NCBI GenBank assembly: GCA_009379845.1
Contig: WHSZ01000029.1
Coordinates: 1 to 64,000, forward strand
DNA: 64,000 bases
Reading direction: 5' to 3'
Origin: Pseudonocardiaceae bacterium
Lineage (GTDB): Bacteria > Actinomycetota > Actinomycetes > Mycobacteriales > Pseudonocardiaceae
Numbering within the stretch: position 1 is the stretch's first letter; each line of letters starts with the position of its first letter. The notes under the pieces were generated by a model, which was not told the DNA's origin, made no database searches, and saw only the letters and a program-made list of their open reading frames with translations. This document shows positions 20,107-29,365 of the stretch, piece by piece. The translations under genes and the position numbers were made by a program.

Positions 20107-22518
20107 ATGCTGCTGGCGATCGCGGTCCACCTGGTGCTGGCCGCGGTGTTGCTTCCGCTGGCGCGCCGCCTCGGCCGGTGGGTGTTCGTGATCGCGGCGC
20201 TGAGCCCAGCCGTCACCCTCGGATGGGTGCTGACCCGGGCCGGCCCGGTGCTCTCCGGCGAGGCGTGGTCCGAGTCGATCGGCTGGGCGCCGCGCATCGG
20301 GCTGGAGGGGGCGCTGCGGCTGGACGCCCTCGGGTTGCTGATGACCGTGCTGGTCACCGGGATCGGCGCACTCGTGCTGGTCTACTACGCGTACTACGTG
20401 AAACCGGGCGAGGGCGGCGTGGGATCCACCGCCGCGCTGCTGTCCGTGTTCTCCGGCGCCATGCTGGGGCTCGTCGTCGCGGACGATGTGTTCACGCTCT
20501 ACATCTTCTGGGAGCTCACCACGCTGTGCTCCTTCCTGCTTGTCGGCGGGAACGGCAGCAGGGCGGAGGCGCGGCGGGCTTCGGTGCAGGCCCTGCTCGT
20601 CACCGTGCTCGGCGGGTTGGCCTTGCTGCTCGGTTTCGTGCTGCTCGCCGACGCCGCCGGCACCTACCGGGTCTCTGAGATCGTGGCGAACCCACCGTCC
20701 GGGCCGTCCGTGAACGTGGCGCTGATCCTGCTGCTGGTCGGCGCGTTCACCAAGTCCGCCCAGGTGCCGTTCCACCCGTGGCTACCCGGCGCGATGGTGG
20801 CTCCGGCACCGGTCAGCGCGTACCTGCACGCCGCGGCGATGGTCAAGGCGGGCATCTACCTGCTCGCACGCTTCGCGCCGGCTTTCGGGGACGTTCCGGC
20901 GTGGTGGGTGCCGGCCGTGCTGATCGGTGGCTGGTCGATGATCTTCGCTGGCTACCGCGCGTTGCTGGCGACGGATCTGAAGGAGCTGCTTGCCTACGGA
21001 ACGGTGAGCCAGCTCGGCATGCTCACCGTGCTGGTCGCGGTCGGCGAGCGGACCGCCGCGCTGGCGGGTGGGGCCATGCTGCTCGCGCACGGGCTGTTCA
21101 AGTCGGCGCTGTTCCTGGCCGCCGGCGTGCTCGACCGGCAGACCGGCTCCAGGGATATCCGTGAGCTATCCGGGCTGGGGCGACGGATGCCGGTACTGGC
21201 GAGCGGGTGCGTACTCGCGGTGGCGTCCATGGCTGGGCTGCCACCGCTGCTCGGTTTCGTCGGGAAGGAAGCGGCCTTCGAGGCGTTCGCGCCCGGCAGC
21301 GTCGTCGACGTGTTGATCCTGGCGGGTTTGGTGATCGGTTCGATGATCACGGTGGCGTACGGCATTCGCTTCCTGTGGGGGGCGTTCGGCACCAAGCGCG
21401 GCCAGCCGGCCACCGAGGTGCGCGCGCCGCCGGCCGGTCTGCTGCTGCCGGCGATGATCCCGGCGCTCGCCGGTGCGGTGTTCGGGGCCGCCACCCCGCT
21501 GACCGCCGCCCTGGTCGAACCCACCGCGCGGGGGTTGCCGGCCGGTGGCGAGCCGTATCACGTCGCGCTGTGGCACGGGTTCGGGCTGCCGGTGGTTGCC
21601 TCGGTGCTCGCCATCACCGGTGGGTTCGCGGTGTTCCGCGCCCAGCCGCTGGTACGGCGTTTGGGCGGCCGGCTGCCGGGCGCGTTGCACGCCCAGCACG
21701 GCTACCAGCGGGTGGTCACCGGGCTGGACGATCTGGCGCACCGGGTGACCGGCCGCGTTCAGGTGGGGTCGTTGCCCGGGTACCTCAGCGTGATCTTGCT
21801 GAGCGTGGTGCTGGTGTCCGGTGCCGGCCTGGCCTCCGGGGTACCGCTGCCGGACGACTGGCGGTGGTGGGACAACCCGTTGCAGGTTCCGCTCGCGCTG
21901 TTCGTGCTCGTCGCGGCCGGATCGGTGATCTCGGCACGGCGCCGGTTCACCGCGGTGCTGCTGACCGGCGTGGTCGGCTACGGCATCGGCGCGTTGTTCG
22001 TTGTGGACGGTGCACCGGATCTGGCGCTGGCGCAGTTCCTGGTGGAGTCCTTGGTGCTGGTGGTGTTCGTGTTCGTGCTGCGCCGGTTTCCCGCGCATTT
22101 CACCCACGGCGGGCCGGTGCGCGCGCTGCGTTGGCGAAACGCCGCGATCGCGAGCGGCGCGGGCGCCTTCGTCGCGGTCGCGTCGGTGCTCTACTCCGCG
22201 GCCCGGCGGCACGCGCCGGTGGCCAGCCGGGAATACGCCGCCCGCGCGGAACCCGAGGCGGGCGCGACCAACGTGGTCGAGGCGATTCTGGTGGACTTCC
22301 GCGCGCTGGACACGGTGGGGGAGATCGCGGTGCTCGCGATCGCCGCGACCGGTGCGGCGAGCCTCATCCTTGCCGCGCAACGGGAACCGCGGCAGCCCGA
22401 GCCGGAGGTGGAGACGACCAGCGGCGCCGAGCCGCCCGCCGAGGCGTCCGCGCCATCCGCGAGCGAGAACGAGGTGGCCGAGGAAGAAGCCGCCGAGCAG
22501 GAAGGGGTGTCCCCGTGA
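20107..22518 (+). CDS. mrpA: Na+/H+ antiporter subunit MrpA
   Basis: An 803-aa membrane protein. Residues about 1–500 form the NuoL-like proton-translocating part, with LAYGTVSQLGMLTVLVA near 300 and the TM5-region helix before HPWLPGAMVAPAPVSA near 222. The C-terminal part holds DUF4040/MbhD (GYGIGALFVVDGAPDLALAQ near 625) and an MbhE-like segment (DFRALDTVGEIAVLAIAATG near 725). The last ~50 residues are a charged Glu/Ala tail. The ATG at 20107 has a GGAGG seven bases upstream. First gene of a complete mrpABCDEFG operon. Confidence 0.93.
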   Translation: MLLAIAVHLVLAAVLLPLARRLGRWVFVIAALSPAVTLGWVLTRAGPVLSGEAWSESIGWAPRIGLEGALRLDALGLLMTVLVTGIGALVLVYYAYYVKPGEGGVGSTAALLSVFSGAMLGLVVADDVFTLYIFWELTTLCSFLLVGGNGSRAEARRASVQALLVTVLGGLALLLGFVLLADAAGTYRVSEIVANPPSGPSVNVALILLLVGAFTKSAQVPFHPWLPGAMVAPAPVSAYLHAAAMVKAGIYLLARFAPAFGDVPAWWVPAVLIGGWSMIFAGYRALLATDLKELLAYGTVSQLGMLTVLVAVGERTAALAGGAMLLAHGLFKSALFLAAGVLDRQTGSRDIRELSGLGRRMPVLASGCVLAVASMAGLPPLLGFVGKEAAFEAFAPGSVVDVLILAGLVIGSMITVAYGIRFLWGAFGTKRGQPATEVRAPPAGLLLPAMIPALAGAVFGAATPLTAALVEPTARGLPAGGEPYHVALWHGFGLPVVASVLAITGGFAVFRAQPLVRRLGGRLPGALHAQHGYQRVVTGLDDLAHRVTGRVQVGSLPGYLSVILLSVVLVSGAGLASGVPLPDDWRWWDNPLQVPLALFVLVAAGSVISARRRFTAVLLTGVVGYGIGALFVVDGAPDLALAQFLVESLVLVVFVFVLRRFPAHFTHGGPVRALRWRNAAIASGAGAFVAVASVLYSAARRHAPVASREYAARAEPEAGATNVVEAILVDFRALDTVGEIAVLAIAATGAASLILAAQREPRQPEPEVETTSGAEPPAEASAPSASENEVAEEEAAEQEGVSP

Positions 22519-23096
22519 CGAGGCAGGCAGGACCGCGCGCGACGGAGCCGGACGCGAGCGAACCGGACGCCACGGCGTGGCGTGATTGGGACACCCCGCG
22601 GGATAGTTGGCTGCGGACCGACGACGCCCGCCCCGGCTGGAAACGGTCCGTGTTGCTCGAGGTCGTCGCCCGCGTGCTGTTCCCGACCGTGCTGGCGCTG
22701 TCGCTGTACCTGCTGTTCGCCGGGCACCACGACACCGGCGGGGGTTTCACCGGCGGTTTGGTCGCGGGGCTGGCCTTCGTGCTGCGCTACGTGGCAGGCG
22801 GGCCAGCCGAGCTGTCCGCGGTGGTGCGCATCCGGCCACCGGTGGTCGTCGGGATCGGCCTGACCATCGCGGCGGCCGTGGCGATCGCACCCCTGGCGTT
22901 CGGGACCGAGCCGCTCACGGCTGCCGTCGCCGAGCCGGTCGTTCCGGTGCTCGGCAAGCTGAAGCTCGCGACCAGCCTGTTGCTGGACATCGGGGTGTAC
23001 CTGCTGGTGGTTGGCGTGGTGCTGGACCTGCTCCGCACCTTGGGCGCCGGGATCGAACACCAGCGGGCGAGGGACCGAGCCGAGGAGGAGGGCTGA
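22515..23096 (+). CDS. mrpB: Na+/H+ antiporter subunit MrpB
   Basis: A 193-aa subunit. An acidic 50-residue N-terminal extension precedes the MnhB domain, with four predicted helices from about residue 55 and the family motif GHHDTGGGFTGGLVAGLAFVL near 72 (here read in two parts). MrpB is essential for assembly of the Mrp complex. GTG start within the mrpA stop (4-bp overlap). Confidence 0.92.
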   Translation: MTRQAGPRATEPDASEPDATAWRDWDTPRDSWLRTDDARPGWKRSVLLEVVARVLFPTVLALSLYLLFAGHHDTGGGFTGGLVAGLAFVLRYVAGGPAELSAVVRIRPPVVVGIGLTIAAAVAIAPLAFGTEPLTAAVAEPVVPVLGKLKLATSLLLDIGVYLLVVGVVLDLLRTLGAGIEHQRARDRAEEEG

Positions 23097-23099
23097 GGC

Positions 23100-23525
23100 G
23101 TGTACACCGTGAACGTCACCATGGCCGTGCTGCTGGCCGGCCTGTACACCATCGGGTTCTACCTGCTGATGCAGCGTTCCCTGATGCGGGTGGTGCTAGG
23201 CATCATGGTGCTCGGCCACGCCGCGAACCTGTTCCTGCAGACCGCGGGCGGGCCGCCGGGCGACCCGGCGATGGTGGCGGCAGGCGTGCGCGAGGGTATG
23301 GCCGACCCGTTACCGCAGGCGATGGCGCTGACCGCGGTCGTGATCACCTTCGCGCTCACCACGTTCCTGCTGGCGATGGCGTACCGGTCCTGGGTCCTGC
23401 TTGGCCACGACGAGGTACAGGACGACATCTACGACCGCCGGATCAGGGAGCTGCCGAGGCGGGACAGCGGACCGGACAGCTTCGTCGCGCCTCGCGAGTC
23501 GGCGCCCCAGGAGAGTCTCCGATGA
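23100..23525 (+). CDS. mrpC: Na+/H+ antiporter subunit MrpC
   Basis: A 141-aa NuoK-like subunit with three transmembrane helices in residues 1–100 (GLYTIGFYLLMQRSLMRVVLG near 12, and ALTAVVITFALTTFLLAMAY near 76, read separately). The C-terminal ~40 residues are a hydrophilic tail. GTG start three bases after mrpB. Confidence 0.92.
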   Translation: MYTVNVTMAVLLAGLYTIGFYLLMQRSLMRVVLGIMVLGHAANLFLQTAGGPPGDPAMVAAGVREGMADPLPQAMALTAVVITFALTTFLLAMAYRSWVLLGHDEVQDDIYDRRIRELPRRDSGPDSFVAPRESAPQESLR

Positions 23526-23556
23526 CCCCGCCCGAGGTACGTGGGGGGACGGCGTC

Positions 23557-25101
23557 GTGACGGCGTTGGTGGTGCTGCCTGTGCTGCTGCCGCTGCTCGC
23601 GGCCGCGCTGTCGCTGGTGTTCGGCCGGTTCGCGTGGCTGCAGCGCGGCTTGGGAATCGGGGTGTTGCTGGCCATCCTGGTGGACGCGGTCGTGCTGCTG
23701 AGGCGGGTGGACACCGCCGGCCCGGTCGTGCTGCAGCTCGGCGGGCACGCCGCACCGTTCGGCATCACGCTGATCGCGGACCGGCTCGCCGCGCTGCTGT
23801 TGCTGGTGTCCACGATCGTGACGCTGTCGGTGCTGCTGTACGCGATCGGACAGCGGATCACCGACCTGGGGCCGGACGTGTCCAGCACCGCGTTCCACCC
23901 GATGTACCTGGTGCTGTGCGCGGGTGTGTCGCTGGCCTACGTGGCGGGCGATCTGTTCAACCTCTTCGTCGCCTTCGAGGTGATGCTGTCCGCGTCGTAC
24001 GTGCTGATCAGCAGGCGCACCACGGCGAGCAGGGTGCGGGCCGGCATGACCTACGTGATCGTGAGCCTCACCTCCTCACTGCTGTTCATCACGATGATCG
24101 CGCTGATGTACGCGGCCACCGGGACGGTCAATCTCGCGGATCTGGCGATGAAGGTGGACGAGTTGCCGGGCGGGATGCAGACCGGGCTGGCGTTGCTGAT
24201 GATGATGGTGTTCGGCATCAAGGCCGCGATGGTGCCGCTGCATTTCTGGCTCCCGGACAGCTACCCGACCGCGCCCGCTCCGGTCACCGCGGTGTTCGCC
24301 GGGCTGCTCACGAAGGTCGGCGTGTACGCGATGATCCGGAGCCAGACACTGGTGTTCGCGCACACGGCCAGCTGGACGATCTTGCTGGTGCTCGCGTTGC
24401 TGACCATGCTGGTCGGCGCGCTCGGCGCGATCGCCCAGGACGACATCAACCGGCTGCTCTCCTTCCTGCTGGTGAGCCACATCGGCTACATGTTGTTCGG
24501 GCTGGCGCTGTTCACCGTGCTCGGCGTGACCGGCGTGATCTTGTACGTGCTGCACCACATCACCGCGCAGGCGGCGCTGTTCCTGGCCAGCGGGCTCATC
24601 ACCCGGCAAACCGGCACCGTATCGTTGCGCGAGATGGGCGGGGTGGCACGGGCTTCCCCGCTGATCGCCGCGCTGTTCGCGATTCCCGCGTTGAGCCTGG
24701 CCGGGATCCCGCCGCTGTCCGGCTTCGTGGCCAAGGTGTCGTTGCTGCGGGCAGGCGTCCAGGTGGCCACGCCGATGGCCTACGCGGTCACCGCGGTGGC
24801 CGTGCTGACCAGCCTGCTAACCCTGTACGCGCTCACCAGGGTGTGGGTGACGGCGTTCTGGGGTGACCCGCGGCCACCGCACGCCGACCCGGACCCGCAC
24901 GACGAGGTGGTGGTCGGCACCCGACGCCGATCGGTCTCGATGGTCGCGGCCACCGGCGTGCTGGTGCTCACCGGTCTGTTCATCGCGGGCGCGGCGGGGC
25001 CGCTGTCCGGCGCGAGTGAACGGGCGGCAACCGATCTGCTTGACCGGGACAACTATCGGTCGGCGGTGCTGGGGCACTCCGCGGTGCGGGAGGCCGGCTG
25101 A
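23557..25101 (+). CDS. mrpD: Na+/H+ antiporter subunit MrpD
   Basis: A 514-aa NuoN/NuoM-like antiporter subunit with about 14 helices. Core motifs are NLFVAFEVMLSASYVLISR near residue 137, GIKAAMVPLHFWLPDSYPTAP near 218 (in two parts) and LLSFLLVSHIGYMLFGLALF near 300. GTG start at 23557, preceded by a run of G that can serve as ribosome binding site; the frame extends further back, but that would overlap mrpC. With MrpA it forms the ion path of the complex. Confidence 0.93.
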   Translation: MTALVVLPVLLPLLAAALSLVFGRFAWLQRGLGIGVLLAILVDAVVLLRRVDTAGPVVLQLGGHAAPFGITLIADRLAALLLLVSTIVTLSVLLYAIGQRITDLGPDVSSTAFHPMYLVLCAGVSLAYVAGDLFNLFVAFEVMLSASYVLISRRTTASRVRAGMTYVIVSLTSSLLFITMIALMYAATGTVNLADLAMKVDELPGGMQTGLALLMMMVFGIKAAMVPLHFWLPDSYPTAPAPVTAVFAGLLTKVGVYAMIRSQTLVFAHTASWTILLVLALLTMLVGALGAIAQDDINRLLSFLLVSHIGYMLFGLALFTVLGVTGVILYVLHHITAQAALFLASGLITRQTGTVSLREMGGVARASPLIAALFAIPALSLAGIPPLSGFVAKVSLLRAGVQVATPMAYAVTAVAVLTSLLTLYALTRVWVTAFWGDPRPPHADPDPHDEVVVGTRRRSVSMVAATGVLVLTGLFIAGAAGPLSGASERAATDLLDRDNYRSAVLGHSAVREAG

Positions 25102-25661
25102 TGAGGGGACGCATGCCGCGACCGAGGCCGGGACAGCTACTGATGGTGGGCTGGCTGCTGCTCGTGTGGATCATGCTCTGGGGATCGCTCGACACCGCGA
25201 CCGTGCTGTTCGGGCTGCTGGTCGCGGTCGGGATCGTGCTGGTGTTCCCGCTGCCGAGGACGTCCGGCCGGCTGACGCTTCGCCCGGCGAGCCTGCTGGT
25301 GCTCGTCCTGTTCCTGGTCTACGAGCTGGTGAGTTCGGCGATCATCGTCGGCTGGCACGCGCTGCGGTACGGCAAGGACGCCACGTCCGCGATCATCGAG
25401 GTACCCATGCTGTCCGATGTGGACCAGGTGATCGCGGTGTCGGCCAACGTGATCTCCTTGGCGCCGGGCGAGTTCGTGTTGCAGGTCGATCGGGCTCGCG
25501 GGATCTACTACGTGCACGCGCTGGGAACACGCAGCCATCAGCATGCGCAGCGCGTGCGGCGATCGTTGCTCGATCTGCAGCTCAAAGTGATCAAGGCGTT
25601 CGCGCCGCGCGACGAGGTGCGCGCGCTGGCGAATCACTCCGGCCAGAAGGAGGGCACGTGA
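25101..25661 (+). CDS. mrpE: Na+/H+ antiporter subunit MrpE
   Basis: A 186-aa subunit with two or three N-terminal transmembrane helices (residues about 10–90) and a cytoplasmic domain with the conserved ISLAPGEFVLQVDR and YYVHAL segments. The ATG shares one base with the mrpD stop (TGATG). The last four bases overlap mrpF. Confidence 0.92.
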   Translation: MRGRMPRPRPGQLLMVGWLLLVWIMLWGSLDTATVLFGLLVAVGIVLVFPLPRTSGRLTLRPASLLVLVLFLVYELVSSAIIVGWHALRYGKDATSAIIEVPMLSDVDQVIAVSANVISLAPGEFVLQVDRARGIYYVHALGTRSHQHAQRVRRSLLDLQLKVIKAFAPRDEVRALANHSGQKEGT

Positions 25662-25924
25662 CTGTCGTTTTCACCGTCACGCTGGGATTGCTCGTGGTGG
25701 CCGCGACCATGGTGCTGATCCGATTGCTGCGCGGGCCGTCCACTCTGGATCGGATCCTTGCCGTGGACGTGTTGCTGATGCTGACCGTCGCCGGAGTGGC
25801 CGTGGAGATGGCGATGTCATTGCGTGGGGCCAACCTGGCCTTGCTGGCCGCGGTGGCGCTGCTCGGTTTCGTCAGCTCGGTGACCGGGGCGCGGCTGGTC
25901 GAGGACAAGGAGACCCACCGATGA
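25658..25924 (+). CDS. mrpF: Na+/H+ antiporter subunit MrpF
   Basis: An 88-aa protein with three transmembrane helices and the family hallmark RGPSTLDRILAVDVLLML near residue 26. GTG start, 4-bp overlaps with mrpE and mrpG. Normal length for MnhF/MrpF. Confidence 0.92.
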   Translation: MTVVFTVTLGLLVVAATMVLIRLLRGPSTLDRILAVDVLLMLTVAGVAVEMAMSLRGANLALLAAVALLGFVSSVTGARLVEDKETHR

Positions 25925-26292
25925 ACGTGGTGGTTTCGGTATGCCTGCTGTCCGGTGCGGCGTTGTGCGTGGTCGGCGCGTTCGGCATGCTTCGGTTGCC
26001 GGACACCCTGTCCCAGCTGCAGGCGGCCACCAAGCCGCAGACCCTCGGCCTGTTGCTGATCCTGCTCGGCGTCGCGCTGCGGCTGGATCTCGCCGACGGG
26101 ATCGGGATCGTGCTGGTGATGCTGTTCCAGGTATGCACCGCGCCCGTGCTGTCCCAGATCGTCGGCCGCGCCGCGTACCGCATCGGTGTGCTGCGGCAGG
26201 ACACCCTCGTGGTGGACGAGCTCCGGTCCAGATTGGCCGGTGACCGGGACGATCACGGCGCGCCGCCGGGCGGTGAGGTAACTGAGCGGTAG
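25921..26292 (+). CDS. mrpG: Na+/H+ antiporter subunit MrpG
   Basis: A 123-aa protein with three transmembrane helices and the MrpG motif [20 protein letters not shown] near residue 22. Last gene of the seven-gene Mrp operon, which exports Na+ against H+ and supports alkali and salt tolerance. The ATG overlaps mrpF by 4 bp. Confidence 0.92.
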   Translation: MNVVVSVCLLSGAALCVVGAFGMLRLPDTLSQLQAATKPQTLGLLLILLGVALRLDLADGIGIVLVMLFQVCTAPVLSQIVGRAAYRIGVLRQDTLVVDELRSRLAGDRDDHGAPPGGEVTER

Positions 26293-26372
26293 GCCCCGAC
26301 GAAGCGATGTCGCGGCCAGGCAGAATGGTTCGCTGGACGTGGGCAGCGGCGAGCGAGCAGCGAGGAGACCGG

Positions 26373-27098
26373 GTGGCACGCGGCCGGTTGGACGGAGTGA
26401 TCGCCCTCGATGGGCCGTCCGGGACGGGTAAGTCCACCGTGGCGCGCGCGTTGGCGCGCCGGTTGGACGCGGGTTACCTGGATACCGGGGCGATGTATCG
26501 GGCGGTGACGCTGGCGGTGCTGCGCGCCGGCGTCGACCCGGCAGACGACGGCCCGGTGTTCGAGATCGCCGAGCGAGTCACGTTGGAGCTGGGTAACGAC
26601 CCGGATGGGCCGACCGTGACACTCGACGGTGCGGACGTGGCCGCGGAGATCCGTGGTGCCGCGGTGACGGCGGCGGTTTCGGCCGTGTCCGCGGTCGGGG
26701 CCGTGCGTGAGCTGCTGGTGGGCGAGCAGCGACGAATCATCGCCAGGGTGCTCGAGGAGCGGGGCGGGATAGTGGTCGAGGGCCGGGACATCGGCACCAC
26801 TGTCGCGCCTGCCGCCGGCCTGAAGGTGTTCCTGACCGCGTCCGCGGATGCCCGCGCGCAGCGCAGGAGTACCCAGGATGTCGCCGAGGGGCGGGCATCC
26901 ACGGTGGACGGTGCGCGGGTCGACGTGGATCGGCGTGATCGGCTCGATTCGACACGGGCGAGTTCGCCGCTGCGGGCGGCGCCGGATGCCGTTGAGCTGG
27001 ACACCACCGAGATCGACCAGGATGACGTGCTGACGCGGCTGCTCGAGTTGGTGGCGCAGCGTGGCATGCTGGACAATGCCGAGGCGGGCTCGCGGTGA
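26373..27098 (+). CDS. cmk: Cytidylate kinase
   Basis: A 241-aa (d)CMP kinase. The P-loop [18 protein letters not shown] starts near residue 11; the CMP-binding region [14 protein letters not shown] follows near 38, and [12 protein letters not shown] is near 138. The GTG at 26373 has GAGGAG seven bases upstream and gives a family-like N-terminus. The gene overlaps the acyltransferase by 4 bp. The order cmk–(plsC)–der is conserved in actinobacteria. Confidence 0.95.
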   Translation: MARGRLDGVIALDGPSGTGKSTVARALARRLDAGYLDTGAMYRAVTLAVLRAGVDPADDGPVFEIAERVTLELGNDPDGPTVTLDGADVAAEIRGAAVTAAVSAVSAVGAVRELLVGEQRRIIARVLEERGGIVVEGRDIGTTVAPAAGLKVFLTASADARAQRRSTQDVAEGRASTVDGARVDVDRRDRLDSTRASSPLRAAPDAVELDTTEIDQDDVLTRLLELVAQRGMLDNAEAGSR

Positions 27099-27745
27099 AC
27101 GATCTGCCGGATGATGCCTGGCCGCGGCTGCACGAGTTCGCTCGGGTGCTCGCACGGGTGTTGTATCGGCCGGCGTTCCGGGTGCGGGTGCACGGGCTCG
27201 ATCGGGTCCCGCGCAGCGGTGCCGTCGTGTTGATAGCGAATCACAGCACGATGATGGAGCCGCAGCTGATCTTCGCGGAGCTGCCGAGGCGCTCGGTTTT
27301 CCTGGTGAAGCAGGAGTTGTTCCGAGGTGTCGTGGGTCGGTCGTTGCGCAGGATCGGCCAGCTGTCCGTGCGCAGGGGCGAACCGGATCGCACGGCGCTG
27401 CTTGAGGCCGTCCGGGTGCTGCGGGGCGGGGGAGTGATCGGCGTGTTCCCGGAGGGCACTCGGGGGGCGGGCGATGTGGACAGCGCCGAGCGGGGTGCGG
27501 CCTGGTTGGTGCGCGCGTCCGGCGCGGTCGTGTTGCCGGTGGCGTGCCGAGGCACCCTACGGCCGGCCGGCGTCCGGCGACGCTTTCGGCCAGTGGTGGA
27601 CCTGCTGTACGGGAAGCCCTTCACGGTGGACGTCGGGCGTGGCCGCGCTGGATTAATCGAGGCCACCGAGCGGTTGCGCACGGAGTTGGCGCAGTTGGTG
27701 CGCGAGGTGGATGTACTACGTGAGGAAAGTGAGACTCGGAAGTGA
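27095..27745 (+). CDS. 1-acyl-glycerol-3-phosphate acyltransferase-like protein (PlsC family)
   Basis: A 216-aa PlsC-type acyltransferase. Block I reads [12 protein letters not shown] near residue 48, so the usual H-x4-D is H-x4-E. Block II ([15 protein letters not shown]) is near 85 and block III ([13 protein letters not shown]) near 118. It would transfer acyl groups to a lysophosphatidic-acid-like acceptor at the membrane; the exact acceptor is unknown. GTG start, 4-bp overlaps with both cmk and der. Family assignment is firm; the His-Glu dyad is a deviation worth checking. Confidence 0.85.
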   Translation: MNDLPDDAWPRLHEFARVLARVLYRPAFRVRVHGLDRVPRSGAVVLIANHSTMMEPQLIFAELPRRSVFLVKQELFRGVVGRSLRRIGQLSVRRGEPDRTALLEAVRVLRGGGVIGVFPEGTRGAGDVDSAERGAAWLVRASGAVVLPVACRGTLRPAGVRRRFRPVVDLLYGKPFTVDVGRGRAGLIEATERLRTELAQLVREVDVLREESETRK

Positions 27746-29172
27746 CTGAGGCGGACCTGTCCGGTGCGGACGGAACCTGGAGCGCGGAATCGGAGTGGAC
27801 CGCGCTGGACGCCGCCGCGGAGGCCGACGACGCGGGCGATGCGGACGACAGCGCTGCGCAGCCGGTGCTCGCCGTGGTGGGTAGGCCGAACGTCGGCAAG
27901 TCCACTTTGGTCAACCGGCTGCTCGGCCGGCGCGAGGCCGTTGTGCAGGATGTGCCCGGGGTAACCAGGGACCGGGTGGCCTACGACGGGTTGTGGAACG
28001 GCCGGCGGTTCACCGTGGTGGACACCGGCGGCTGGGAACCGGACGCGAGCGGGTTGCGGGCCGCCGTGGCGGCGCAGGCCGAGCTGGCGATGCGGACCGC
28101 CGACGCGGTGCTGCTGGTGGTGGACGCGACGGTGGGCGCGACCACCACGGACGAGGCGGTGGCGAAGGTGCTGCGGCGGGCGAAGCAGCCCGTGTTGCTG
28201 GCCGCGAACAAGGTGGACAACGAGCGGTTGCTCGCGGACACCGCGGCGCTGTGGTCGCTCGGGCTCGGGGAGCCGATGCCGGTGAGCGCGCTGCACGGTC
28301 GGCGGTCAGGCGATCTGCTCGACGCCGTGGTGAACGCGCTGCCCGATGCTCCGAAGGACGCCGACCGGCCGGGCGGCCCGCGGCGGGTGGCGCTGGTCGG
28401 CAAGCCGAACGTGGGGAAGTCGAGCCTGCTGAACAAGCTGACCGGTGAGCAGCGGGCCGTGGTGCACGAGGTCGCGGGAACCACGGTGGATCCGGTGGAC
28501 TCGTTGGTGGAGTTGGACGGCCAGGTGTGGCGGTTCGTGGATACCGCGGGGCTGCGCAAGCGGGTGAAGACGGCCAGCGGGGCGGAGTACTACGCGTCGC
28601 TGCGGACCAAGGCGGCGATCGATGCCGCCGAGGTGGCGATCGTGTTGCTGGACGCCAGCGAGCCGATCAGCGAGCAGGACCTGCGGGTGCTGACCATGGT
28701 CGTGGAGGCCGGGCGGGCGTGTGTGCTGGCGATGAACAAGTGGGACCTGGTCGACGAGGAGCGGCGGCACCAGCTGGTCCGGGAACTGGAACGCGGGCTG
28801 GTGCGGGTGCCGTGGGCCGAGCGGGTGAACGTCTCCGCGCTGACCGGCCGGGCGATGAAGAAGCTGGCGCCGGCGCTGCGAACCGCGCTGAGCTCGTGGG
28901 ATCGCCGGGTGCCGACCGGCCAGCTGAACGCCTGGCTGTCCGAGCTGATCGCGGCGACCCCACCGCCGGTGCGCGGCGGTAAGCAGCCGAAGGTGCTGTT
29001 CGCCACCCAGGCGCAGACCCGGCCACCGATGTTCGTGCTGTTCACAACGGGTTTTCTGGAGGCGAGTTACCGGCGGTTCATCGAGCGCAAACTCCGGGAG
29101 CGGTTCGGGTTCCCCGGCAGCCCGGTGCGGATTTCGATCCGGGTACGGGAAAAGCGCCCAGGCAAGAAGTGA
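27742..29172 (+). CDS. der: Ribosome-associated GTPase Der (EngA)
   Basis: A 476-aa GTPase with two tandem G domains. The first has [18 protein letters not shown] near residue 50 and NKVDN near 158; the second has [18 protein letters not shown] near 220 and NKWDL near 333. The C-terminal KH-like domain includes [17 protein letters not shown] near 412. It acts in 50S subunit assembly. About 45 acidic residues precede the first G domain. GTG start overlapping the upstream stop. Confidence 0.96.
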   Translation: MTEADLSGADGTWSAESEWTALDAAAEADDAGDADDSAAQPVLAVVGRPNVGKSTLVNRLLGRREAVVQDVPGVTRDRVAYDGLWNGRRFTVVDTGGWEPDASGLRAAVAAQAELAMRTADAVLLVVDATVGATTTDEAVAKVLRRAKQPVLLAANKVDNERLLADTAALWSLGLGEPMPVSALHGRRSGDLLDAVVNALPDAPKDADRPGGPRRVALVGKPNVGKSSLLNKLTGEQRAVVHEVAGTTVDPVDSLVELDGQVWRFVDTAGLRKRVKTASGAEYYASLRTKAAIDAAEVAIVLLDASEPISEQDLRVLTMVVEAGRACVLAMNKWDLVDEERRHQLVRELERGLVRVPWAERVNVSALTGRAMKKLAPALRTALSSWDRRVPTGQLNAWLSELIAATPPPVRGGKQPKVLFATQAQTRPPMFVLFTTGFLEASYRRFIERKLRERFGFPGSPVRISIRVREKRPGKK

Positions 29173-29219
29173 GTGATCTGGTGCGGTAGGCTAGTCGCGC
29201 ACTCGGGGAGGGGTGCGGC

Positions 29220-29293
<74 letters not shown>

Positions 29294-29365
29294 CGGTGTC
29301 TGGTTTCAGGACATAGTTGACGCCTGTCTCGGGACATAGTTGACACCTCTTGGTGGAGGTGCGCG

